Shown here: positions 27,415 through 35,920 of the stretch, in pieces
Numbering within the stretch: the first letter of the stretch is position 1
How the letters are laid out: each line of letters opens with the position of its first letter
Assembly: GCA_965261725.1 (NCBI GenBank)
Contig: CBDHDU010000047.1
Coordinates: forward strand, 124,001 to 188,000
Source: CANDOC01 sp965261725
GTDB lineage: Bacteria; Pseudomonadota; Gammaproteobacteria; Pseudomonadales; Endozoicomonadaceae
DNA length: 64,000 nucleotides
Reading direction: 5' to 3'
Made by a program: the position numbers and the translations under genes
Notes under the pieces: generated by a model
The model's input: only the letters and a program-made list of their open reading frames with translations
Databases searched by the model: none
Told to the model about the DNA's origin: nothing

Positions 27415-28446
27415 TCAGGCTGCGTTGGCAGTAATCAGAGACAGGCTGGGCTCTGTTGCGTTGTTCGCTGCAATGGTCATTTCTTCAGCACGCTTGTTCA
27501 TCGCTGCCAGCAGAGTTGCCAGCTTGTTACGTGCTTCCTTGTCCTTTTCCGAGGTATGCTGAGCCATTTTCTGGCGATGGCGTTTTACTGCTTCCATGAT
27601 GCGTAGCTGACGCTCGTCAATAACTTCAGGCTCTGGTTCCGGCTCAGGCTGCTGGGCAACAACAACGGGTTCTTCAGGCGTATTTTCCAACGTACCTAAG
27701 GTATTGGCAGCATCAGAATTCCCGGCCAGCACAGCATCGGCAGCTGCCTGAATAGCGGCCAGTTGACTGCTGATATCATTGTCCAGTGCCAGCTCAGGCA
27801 TTTGAATGCGGGCACTGCTGGTGGAACCTTGAGGCTTGGACTGTGCTGCTTCGGCGGCTATGGTTTCTTTAACTTCAGGCTGTTTTGGTGCTGCGGGTTT
27901 CTCTGCAGCTGCAGGAATTCGGGTGCCTGTTGCTGTGCTACTACGAGTAGCCGTTTGAGTGGCAGGTTTGGAGGCTGTAACTTCCTGCGACTTCTTAATA
28001 ACCTGCCCCTGCTTTTCCGCAGGCTTTTCTTCGGTTTCAGGCAAGGAAAGACTGGATGCGGGCAGTTCGTCAGGGTCTGAATCATCAGACTGAATCTGAG
28101 CCAGCAGGAAGGCTGCTTCTTTATCTGCTGCAGATTTGCGCTTACGAACTTTTTTCTTGGGACGAATAACGACCGTACTGGTTTTATGTCCACGCAGGCT
28201 GATGGCTCCCAGGCGCTCGATAGCTTCTTCTTCAAGCTCCAGCAACTCCTGGCGATCTTCAGCGCGATCCCACTCTTCTACATCAAATGCATCTTCACCG
28301 TGAGTGCGGATGGCACGATAGAGAGGGAAGTCCAGCCCCTGTTCAGTAGCCGCCTGAATTTTGGCCCACTGACATTCGAGGTCGTTACGTGTAGAGCCGA
28401 CGTAAACCTGGCCGGTAACCTTGTTGGTTATGGTAAAGATAATCAA
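27415..28446 (-). CDS. GIY-YIG domain protein with long low-complexity tail
   Basis: A 343-residue protein. Residues 1-75 resemble a GIY-YIG nuclease domain: MIIFTITNKVTGQVYVGSTR corresponds to the two strands bearing the GIY and YIG motifs, and a conserved acidic helix follows (ELLELEEEAIERLG). A basic stretch at about 95-106 (PKKKVRKRKS) may bind nucleic acid. The rest is rich in Ala, Glu, Pro and Gln, with a predicted helical C-terminal part (ERQLRIMEAVKRHRQKMAQ and similar). TTG 28446 with TAAGG six to seven bases upstream is the start. Whether the domain is catalytically active is uncertain: the first motif reads TIT rather than GIY. Confidence 0.65.
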   Translation of the reverse strand: MIIFTITNKVTGQVYVGSTRNDLECQWAKIQAATEQGLDFPLYRAIRTHGEDAFDVEEWDRAEDRQELLELEEEAIERLGAISLRGHKTSTVVIRPKKKVRKRKSAADKEAAFLLAQIQSDDSDPDELPASSLSLPETEEKPAEKQGQVIKKSQEVTASKPATQTATRSSTATGTRIPAAAEKPAAPKQPEVKETIAAEAAQSKPQGSTSSARIQMPELALDNDISSQLAAIQAAADAVLAGNSDAANTLGTLENTPEEPVVVAQQPEPEPEPEVIDERQLRIMEAVKRHRQKMAQHTSEKDKEARNKLATLLAAMNKRAEEMTIAANNATEPSLSLITANAA

Positions 28447-28736
28447 GGCTGCACCTTAACTTCTGCGAATGGGCAAAGGGTTACATCATCATGGACGTTT
28501 ATGCTGTCACCTCAAATCAAGATGAGAAACAGACAAACATCGCCGTACAGCAACCGGTTTCAGAGAAGACGGGTTGTTGAAAAATATGGCATGATGATGA
28601 AGGTCGGCCATTATACTGATCAATTGAGGGGAAAACAGGTTGCCCCCGTCCGTAATTGACGAAAATTAGCCATTCAGACAAGTTTAGCGTTGCTATAGCG
28701 CTTTGTGATCGGAAAATTAAGAATCAGGAGTTTGCT

Positions 28737-28964
28737 ATGGAGGTTGTTCACCCAAGTCTTGCCAGCCTTTTTATGCAGCTTGGCTTACCTGCCAGTGATG
28801 CATCCATTGCGGCATTTATTAAAACGCACCGGCTGCCATTAAGTACACGTTTACCTGAAGCATCGTACTGGACACCATCGCAGGCTGCGTTTTTAAAAGA
28901 GTGTTGGCGTGAAGATGCGGACTGGGCTGTGGTGATTGAGGATTTAAATGAACGGTTACATTGA
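28737..28964 (+). CDS. DUF2789 family protein
   Basis: A 75-residue protein beginning MEVVHPSLASLFMQLGLPAS and containing FWTPAQ-like YWTPSQAAFLKECW and a terminal DWAVVIEDLNERL, the typical layout of the small DUF2789 family in gammaproteobacteria. Function is unknown. ATG 28737 with AGGAG seven bases upstream is chosen; an in-frame extension to 28656 has no ribosome site. It converges on ispB. Confidence 0.85.
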   Translation: MEVVHPSLASLFMQLGLPASDASIAAFIKTHRLPLSTRLPEASYWTPSQAAFLKECWREDADWAVVIEDLNERLH

Positions 28965-29002
28965 TGCCAACCTATAGAGGCTGGCATCAATAGACGAACA
29001 TG

Positions 29003-29983
29003 TTAGTTCGTGCGTGCAACAGCGAAGCGGGTCAGTTCAAGCAGTGATTGCTTGTAAGGGGATTCGCTCAGGTTGTTCAGGTGTCCGGCAGCTATTTCGG
29101 CATGACGGCGGGCTTTGGTAATTGTGTAGTCCAGAGCACCGCTGTCTTTAACTGCAGAGATAATCTCTTCCAGTTTATCGCGGCCACCTTTCTCGATAGC
29201 CTCGCGGACGAGCTGTTGTTGCTCTGGAGTGCCACACTTCATTGCCTGAATCAGTGGCAGAGTGGGCTTGCCTTCTTCAAGGTCATCACCAATATTTTTG
29301 CCGAGCTCTTCGCTGGAACCAATATAATCCAGTGCATCGTCAACCAGCTGAAACGCCAGCCCCAGATGATTGCCATACTGCTTCATATCTTCACATAACG
29401 CATCAGATGCACCTGCCAGCAGGGCAGCACCATGAGATGATGCTTCAAACAGCATGGCTGTTTTGCTGCGGATTACCTTCATATAGTTTTTTTCAGTAAT
29501 TGATGCATCATTGATATTCATCAATTGCTGAACCTCACCTTCTGCAATCACGCTGGTGGCATGAGAAAGGATATCCATGATCGGCATGTTGCCGATGGCT
29601 ACCAGCATCTGGAAGGCGCGTGAATACAGGAAGTCGCCTACCAGAACGCTGGGTGCATTCCCCCACATAGCGTTGGCAGTTGAGCGCCCCCGGCGCAGAT
29701 CTGAAGTGTCGACAACATCGTCATGAAGCAGCGTTGCGGTATGGAGAAACTCAATAACGGCAGCGAGGCTAATGTGCTGCTTTCCCTGATAATTACACGC
29801 ACGGGCAGCCAGTAAAACCAGCAGTGGACGCAGGCGCTTCCCGCCACTCTGAACAATGTAGTGACCGATTGTTTCAACCAGTCCGACATCAGAAGTTAAG
29901 GATTCCTGAATATGTGTATTAACAGCGGAAAAATCCCCGGCCACCGGGTCAAACAGTGCTTGAACGCTTTCGCGTGTAGGCAT
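29003..29983 (-). CDS. ispB: Octaprenyl diphosphate synthase
   Basis: A 326-residue trans-polyprenyl diphosphate synthase. The two aspartate-rich motifs are present: DDVVDTSDLRRG (first) and DDALDY (second). GGKRLRP lies near the N-terminus. IspB makes the C40 side-chain precursor of ubiquinone. In most gammaproteobacteria ispB is divergent from and adjacent to rplU-rpmA. Here more than 13 kb, containing two giant secreted-protein genes and ilvD, separate them, which is the first of several interruptions of this conserved block. Confidence 0.93.
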   Translation of the reverse strand: MPTRESVQALFDPVAGDFSAVNTHIQESLTSDVGLVETIGHYIVQSGGKRLRPLLVLLAARACNYQGKQHISLAAVIEFLHTATLLHDDVVDTSDLRRGRSTANAMWGNAPSVLVGDFLYSRAFQMLVAIGNMPIMDILSHATSVIAEGEVQQLMNINDASITEKNYMKVIRSKTAMLFEASSHGAALLAGASDALCEDMKQYGNHLGLAFQLVDDALDYIGSSEELGKNIGDDLEEGKPTLPLIQAMKCGTPEQQQLVREAIEKGGRDKLEEIISAVKDSGALDYTITKARRHAEIAAGHLNNLSESPYKQSLLELTRFAVARTN

Positions 29984-30360
29984 GAAGGTCTCCAGACCAT
30001 AGCATTATTGTCTCGGCGCATCGTAGGGGGCGGGGCTCGGGGTGTCAAGCTACAGGCTTGCCTCATATAGAGCTGGATCAAGTTTATTATTTACAGGCTG
30101 TTTCGGGAGAGAAATTGTTATATCTCTAATTGTCAGTTGTTAGAATCAGTCAGCCTGATGGTATTTAATTGTATCAAGGGAAATGACCACCCAATAATAT
30201 ATGTTATGCATGTTAATGTCGGAGTTTGATTGTTTTTATAGATTTATTTTTTTTTTATTTTAAAAAGTTAGGTATATTCTACTACATAAAATTTAGTGCA
30301 GTTTTTAATAGTAAGCTAGACTCATCTCGCTTTTAGTGTAAAAGGCATGGTAAGAAGCAG
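29984..30360. other. 377-bp intergenic spacer, AT-rich at its right end
   Basis: No gene is visible. The part from about 30100 to 30345 is strongly AT-rich (for example runs of T at 30245-30260), unlike the ispB side, and marks the left border of the inserted segment. Several TATATT-like hexamers could serve as -10 elements for the following gene, but none has a clear -35 partner. Confidence 0.5.
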
Positions 30361-33300
30361 ATGACTCTTAGAAAAATCACAACGTTTATTTTTGTGTGCT
30401 TATTATTAACTTCAGCATATGCTGCTGCAGTGGGATTGTTGTATTCTCCGGAAAAACGCCTTCAGTTTACAGGCAGTGTTTGTTTTCCAGCTGTAACTCA
30501 GGAATGGGTAACAGCTGGAAAAAACAGCGCTAATCCGGAATATGACTGGGGAGAAGATACCAGATCTTATTTGTGGGATGTCCTCCATGAGCTTAATGCA
30601 AAAACGATAGAGCAGAAAAAAAGTGCTTTCCTCCAAAGTGCGTCTCAGAGTAGTCTGACCAGTCAGGGAACCTATGAAACAACGCCCACAGGAGCTTTTG
30701 GTATTAAATGGCCTTTCGCTTTTGATGGAGGGCATTTCCCGATCGATCAAGAAGGGCATAAAGAGTTTAAGCTCAAATACCTTACAAAAAAGGATACCTC
30801 AGGGAGGTATGCTATTACGTATTATTTACTGGGTGTTAAACCACAAAATGAGAAAACGCTTTTTGAACCGTTTCAGGTTTTTCTTTACGATGGTTCTCAT
30901 AACAAGAAAAAACATCCTACTGTAATTACGGCATTTGGCTGTCCTCCCAATGTCGCTTCGGTTAAATTATCGGAGCATTTGAATGACTGTATTTTATGTC
31001 CGGTGGGGAAATGGGGACGGGAAAGTGGAGAGCAAAAGCTTCATGATTCCTTGAAACCTAGCGACCAAAAACCACTTTTCCTTTCAAAGCGTGCATCAGA
31101 AAAGCGATCTGTCACCCTTGATACACACCCTGTAGATATGATGCTCCTATGGCGCTTTGTAAAGAATCAAGAGCGTAGTAATCAATACTGGACATATGTA
31201 TTTAGTGTTATTGAGTTTCGATATACATTTGACAAGAGCAGAATACGTTATGCCCAGAATTGTTATCAGTTAATAAAAAGAGCCTTTATATTTGACTCTA
31301 AGTATGACTACTTTAACCCTCCTGTACTCCAAGTAAGCAACAGTATTATTAATCAGGCGGCTTTAACAGAGGCTCGGCGATTAAAGGAGCGATGCCTGTT
31401 TGTTGAGGGAAATAAATCGGTAAAACTCTATGCCTGTGCAGCGCTGGCAAAACCCGGGTTTGTTGAAAAGATGGCTACCGGAGGGCGTTCAGTTGATGAC
31501 TTAATATTGGGAATTACTTTTTCTGACGATGCATATGAAAAGTACAGCCAGCAGGGAGCACTTCCTCTGGTTGTTTTCAGTGCGTGCGACAGTGATCCTT
31601 ACGGGACAATGCGTGCCTATGATATTCAGCAGGCTAATGTCGCAATGCTTAAGAATACATCAGTTCAGTTAGTTGACGCTTTCCACAAGGAGTGCGAGCG
31701 ACACTCTCATTTTGACTTTGTTGATGTAATACCCGCCAGCATGGAGCAGCTTAAAATAATGCTTGGGTGCGGGGGTAATCCGGCGATGTTTACAAACTTT
31801 CCTGGCCTCGTTTTACAGGATGTTATAACAAGGACAGATCAGGATAATGATGAGGATTTGGCTGTTTATGAAACTATAAATGAGAATCTACCACCACCTC
31901 CTGGTGAAGGTACAGATACTCTTCACCGGGCTAAGCCACCAGCGCTTCCTCCTGCGAATGAAGAAAAAGGTGACGTATATGTAACGATGAAGAATCCTGC
32001 AGCAGCGTCTACCCGCAAAAAGCCAGCGGTAGCCAAGAAGACATTTTGTTATGTTGACGGTGCACTAAAAAAGATAGTAGCGGATTCAGGTTCATCCGCT
32101 GAGGGTGGTTCAGAAAAAACTGATAGCGTTCAGGTAACGGTTAGTCCACCTGCTCCGGTTGTTTCAATTCACGCACTTGGTGGCACCGTTGCTTCGGATA
32201 CTTTAGATTTTCGTTCTGGTAAAGGTAATGGCTCGAAAAAAGAGACCGGTTTGACCCTGCCTGTAACTACACCGGAGCCTGCTCCACCGTCGAATGGTCT
32301 ATGTGTTGAAGATAGTAAAGCTACTTACGAGTCAATAGTAAAATCCACCAGTGTTAAATATGTCAGTCGAGGGGAAATCGATTCTCTCAAGAGAAAGAAC
32401 TTGCTGCCCCCTCCTATTAAGGGAACAGATAGCGTTGATTATGGAACTGTGAGATCAGCAGGGGCAGGAGGACGCGTTGTTGTAGAAGCAGCAGGATCAA
32501 AGGATACGATATATGACGCGGTTTACGAATCGACAACCTTTAATAAACCGTCTGCAGGGGATACACGCACTTGGGATTTCAGGAGAGATCCGTCGTTGGT
32601 GAGCCAGAAGAGTGATTTCTGGTCTTATGATTATGCTACCAGAGAAAACCAGGTCCGACTTGAACTTCTTCCAGTCGCCTGGGGGAAAGGTCCAAAGCCT
32701 GAAGTCGAAGTATTTTTAATGGTACGTCAGGCTCCGAATGGAATACCCCCTAAAGGTTTTTTTACCTGTCAGAAAATCATGCATCCGGTGGGAAAATTCA
32801 AAGGGAGGGTTATCGATGTTGAATTTGATGTTTGTTCAAATAAAACATGTGAGCTGGATTTTGCCTTCCTGAATGGAAGCTTATTAAAGCTTTCAGTTGT
32901 TCAAACATTTGATGATGCAATTCTTGATCATGAGACTTATCATGTTAAAGGAAACATGAAATGGCAATCAGTGAAAACACAAGTCGTGATGCCCGATAGT
33001 ATACTGGATGATGCGGAAGTCTTTTTCTATCCCATTTGTTATCCCAATGACGGCTTGTTTGATGATAAGAATGATGTCATTTACTTTTCAAGCTTTAAGG
33101 TTATTCCCGGACAAAAGGCTTCTGAGCTAGTAATCGAAGAAGTCACTGAATCAGCATATGAACAGCATGTATTTTCAAAAAGGCCTGATAAAGATGACGA
33201 TGCTGATTCTTTCACTGATACGCCCCCCTCAAGCCCGGATATCTATGATACTCCTCCTGCACCTTTTGTTTCTCAAAAGCAGTCTCAGGCAGGTGGTGAC

Positions 33301-35652
33301 GCCGAGCCGTTAATCCTGTGTGAGGCAAAAAACTGGCATTGTTACAGCGGGTTAGGGCTGGAGGACGAAGAAATGTATGATCAGCAGGGTACTGCACATG
33401 AATATCTTCATATTCATGTAACAGATACTGCTGAAAGAGAGAAGTCTGGTGGGTATTCATGTTGTCAGGTACTGAATACGAATGAAGACCTGACAGGACA
33501 AACGCTCTCTTGTGAGTTTTACGTAATGGGCGGTGGGGATAGCTTTGATACAAATGTGAAAGGCAAATTATCAATAGTGCTTGTCCCTGTAAACAATAAT
33601 GGTATCAGCCATGAGTTGTTTTATGACGTGACCCTAAATAACAAAGATTGGCATAAGGTTAAAGAAACAATCAAGATACCGAAAGACTGCAGAGGATCAA
33701 GACTATATTTCTATCTTTGCAATGGCATTGGTCTCCCTTATCAAGAGTCCGCTGCTGATACTGAACCGGTTGCCGGTTGTCCTGTAGGAGTGGGCGAGTA
33801 TCTCACTTTTGGTAATATCAATGTAAAAGTAGTTAAGGAGCAGCCTGTTGCTGTAACGGATACTGCTCCGGTGGATAGTACTGTCAGTGAACATGGCTCA
33901 CCTGTTCCTTCAGCAGATAGTGACACACTAATAGATACAGGAAAGCATGAAATAGGTTCTTCAGACACTATTAGGGTCGGTGATGTGGTGCATGAGCCAG
34001 CTATTAGCCCCAGCCCGGTGCCGACAAAAGTTGAATTAACAACAGAGGAGGAGTCTCCAGCTCCAGCTCCAGATACTGAGGCTTATCAGCCTTCCAGTGA
34101 TGATATCACTGACATTCCGCTCGAACCATCCACTCATAATGATGAGAATAGTCTGGTAGATGTCTGGTCTTCCTGGGATGTTTCCAGTGGCGGTAACATG
34201 TGGTTTGAAACACCGGCAAATGTGATTAAGCCTGATCGGGTGATGTGTGTTGAGCAGACATCAGCGGGTGCTAATGAGCTTTCTGCATGCACATGTCAGA
34301 TTCCTGAAGGTGTTTCAAGGCTAAAAGGCAAGAGTGTGGCGTTGTCGTTCTGGGTTCAGTGCCCGAATGACTGTGTATTTTCCTCTATGATTACCAGTGC
34401 TGATGGTGCACTGGTTTGGAATAAAAAAGAACATGAAGTTAAAAAAGGTGAGCACTGGCAGTTCGTTCAGATTGAGCATGAAATCTCACCTAATATTACC
34501 GATCCCGGTGATACAGATAATCTGAAGCTGTATTTTGGTAATGAACTCTGGGATGCCGTACCAGCAAACGGTGATGTAATTAAGTTCACTAATATCAGAC
34601 TTAATGAAGGATCCCAACCGGGTTGTGATGACAAAGACCACTCCCTTGTTTCTACAGGTAGCTCCTGGTCGCTTGACGCTGGTGGAGTGCTGACATATGA
34701 AAATCTCGACAAACCACTGTCAATGGAAACTGTATTAACACTGACACAGAAAACGTCAGGTACAAACGCCTTTTATGCTTGTAAGCGGCCCATATCAGGT
34801 GGTTTTACAAAACTGAAAGGGCAGAAAGCGGTGTTGTCTTTCTGGGCTAAGTCAAACCGGGGAGGAAAATTAAATTCCTTAATAACCAGTGCTGATCCCA
34901 GTGCTAATGTCTGGTGTAATGTCGGCTGTACCCTGGAGGATGGTGAGCATTGGCAGTTTATGCAGATTCCCTATGATATATCTTCAAATATCACGGATAC
35001 TGAAGGGGGGGATAATCTGATGCTTTATTTCCCGGAAAAAACCCATGATTTATTAGTGTCGAATGATGACTATTTGTCTATTGCCGCAGTCAGGCTGAAT
35101 ATCGGGGAAGAGGTTCTACCCGAGGCTGTTTCACCATCTCTGCTTAGAGGGGATGAGCCTGTACACGTCTGGTCTGGTGGTGAGCATCAATCCGAGTCTA
35201 TGGCGTTCGCTTCGCTTGACAGGACGGTATGTCTTGAGCAGTCATCGGCGGGAAGTAGCTCTTTTTATGGTTGCAGCTTAATCGTTTCTGATGGTGTTAC
35301 CCGGCTAAATGGGAAAACAGCGTCTCTGGCTTATTGGGTGCAGTCTGAGTCTCAGGAAGGACAGACATTCTACTCAGTTATTGAGGGGATGACCAAGTCA
35401 GTATATAACTCTCTTGGAAGTCCTGGTGCTTCAGTGAAAGCTTCCTCCGGATGGAAGTCTGTTCTTATACCACATGAAGTTTCTCCAAACCTGAAACTTT
35501 GTGAGACTGAAGGCGACAGCTTACGCATATTTGTATGTGATAAATTGCATGATCTGCTGACGCGCAATGGGCAGGTGCTCAGGTTCTCTGGTGTAAGGCT
35601 TGGGGTTGGCACACCACCGCGATATAAGAGTGTTATGCCGCTTTCCCCTTAG
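30361..35652 (+). CDS. Giant secreted protein with tyrosine motifs and five beta-sandwich-like modules
   Basis: A 1763-residue protein I cannot assign to a named family. A Sec signal peptide (TTFIFVCLLLTSAYA, cleavage near residue 21) predicts export. Residues 25-490 form a Cys-containing region of unknown fold. Residues 495-735 are low-complexity, Pro/Ser/Thr-rich, with tyrosine motifs AVYETI (Y503), DVYVTM (Y540), ATYESI (Y656), VDYGTV (Y694), TIYDAVYEST (Y718, Y722), and proline stretches PPPPG and KPPALPP; DIYDTPPAP (Y962) lies in a later linker. Five modules of 150-180 residues follow (about 736-917, 985-1160, 1267-1418, 1433-1583, 1600-1752), the last three sharing SFWV, HWQF and VRL-type blocks like carbohydrate-binding jelly rolls. 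It precedes ilvD. A host-directed role is inference. Confidence 0.75.
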   Translation: MTLRKITTFIFVCLLLTSAYAAAVGLLYSPEKRLQFTGSVCFPAVTQEWVTAGKNSANPEYDWGEDTRSYLWDVLHELNAKTIEQKKSAFLQSASQSSLTSQGTYETTPTGAFGIKWPFAFDGGHFPIDQEGHKEFKLKYLTKKDTSGRYAITYYLLGVKPQNEKTLFEPFQVFLYDGSHNKKKHPTVITAFGCPPNVASVKLSEHLNDCILCPVGKWGRESGEQKLHDSLKPSDQKPLFLSKRASEKRSVTLDTHPVDMMLLWRFVKNQERSNQYWTYVFSVIEFRYTFDKSRIRYAQNCYQLIKRAFIFDSKYDYFNPPVLQVSNSIINQAALTEARRLKERCLFVEGNKSVKLYACAALAKPGFVEKMATGGRSVDDLILGITFSDDAYEKYSQQGALPLVVFSACDSDPYGTMRAYDIQQANVAMLKNTSVQLVDAFHKECERHSHFDFVDVIPASMEQLKIMLGCGGNPAMFTNFPGLVLQDVITRTDQDNDEDLAVYETINENLPPPPGEGTDTLHRAKPPALPPANEEKGDVYVTMKNPAAASTRKKPAVAKKTFCYVDGALKKIVADSGSSAEGGSEKTDSVQVTVSPPAPVVSIHALGGTVASDTLDFRSGKGNGSKKETGLTLPVTTPEPAPPSNGLCVEDSKATYESIVKSTSVKYVSRGEIDSLKRKNLLPPPIKGTDSVDYGTVRSAGAGGRVVVEAAGSKDTIYDAVYESTTFNKPSAGDTRTWDFRRDPSLVSQKSDFWSYDYATRENQVRLELLPVAWGKGPKPEVEVFLMVRQAPNGIPPKGFFTCQKIMHPVGKFKGRVIDVEFDVCSNKTCELDFAFLNGSLLKLSVVQTFDDAILDHETYHVKGNMKWQSVKTQVVMPDSILDDAEVFFYPICYPNDGLFDDKNDVIYFSSFKVIPGQKASELVIEEVTESAYEQHVFSKRPDKDDDADSFTDTPPSSPDIYDTPPAPFVSQKQSQAGGDAEPLILCEAKNWHCYSGLGLEDEEMYDQQGTAHEYLHIHVTDTAEREKSGGYSCCQVLNTNEDLTGQTLSCEFYVMGGGDSFDTNVKGKLSIVLVPVNNNGISHELFYDVTLNNKDWHKVKETIKIPKDCRGSRLYFYLCNGIGLPYQESAADTEPVAGCPVGVGEYLTFGNINVKVVKEQPVAVTDTAPVDSTVSEHGSPVPSADSDTLIDTGKHEIGSSDTIRVGDVVHEPAISPSPVPTKVELTTEEESPAPAPDTEAYQPSSDDITDIPLEPSTHNDENSLVDVWSSWDVSSGGNMWFETPANVIKPDRVMCVEQTSAGANELSACTCQIPEGVSRLKGKSVALSFWVQCPNDCVFSSMITSADGALVWNKKEHEVKKGEHWQFVQIEHEISPNITDPGDTDNLKLYFGNELWDAVPANGDVIKFTNIRLNEGSQPGCDDKDHSLVSTGSSWSLDAGGVLTYENLDKPLSMETVLTLTQKTSGTNAFYACKRPISGGFTKLKGQKAVLSFWAKSNRGGKLNSLITSADPSANVWCNVGCTLEDGEHWQFMQIPYDISSNITDTEGGDNLMLYFPEKTHDLLVSNDDYLSIAAVRLNIGEEVLPEAVSPSLLRGDEPVHVWSGGEHQSESMAFASLDRTVCLEQSSAGSSSFYGCSLIVSDGVTRLNGKTASLAYWVQSESQEGQTFYSVIEGMTKSVYNSLGSPGASVKASSGWKSVLIPHEVSPNLKLCETEGDSLRIFVCDKLHDLLTRNGQVLRFSGVRLGVGTPPRYKSVMPLSP

Positions 35653-35920
35653 ATTGCGGGAGCATTAATGCTCTTCTGGGAAGTTAATAGCCCTGATTAG
35701 CTGTAGTGGAAACCGGCTACGTCTACTCAGGGTGATCCTTTATTATCTGATTTTTTCTTGCTGCTTCCATCCCGGTGCCTGCGATTGAAGATGATGTAGG
35801 TTTGGGAAATAGCGAACTCACTGGTAATATCCGTAGAGCAGATCTTTTGGATAACATCACCTGGCGCAGGAATGTTATGCAGAGATAAAAGAATGATTAC
35901 AAAAACAGCTCGAGATGTTT

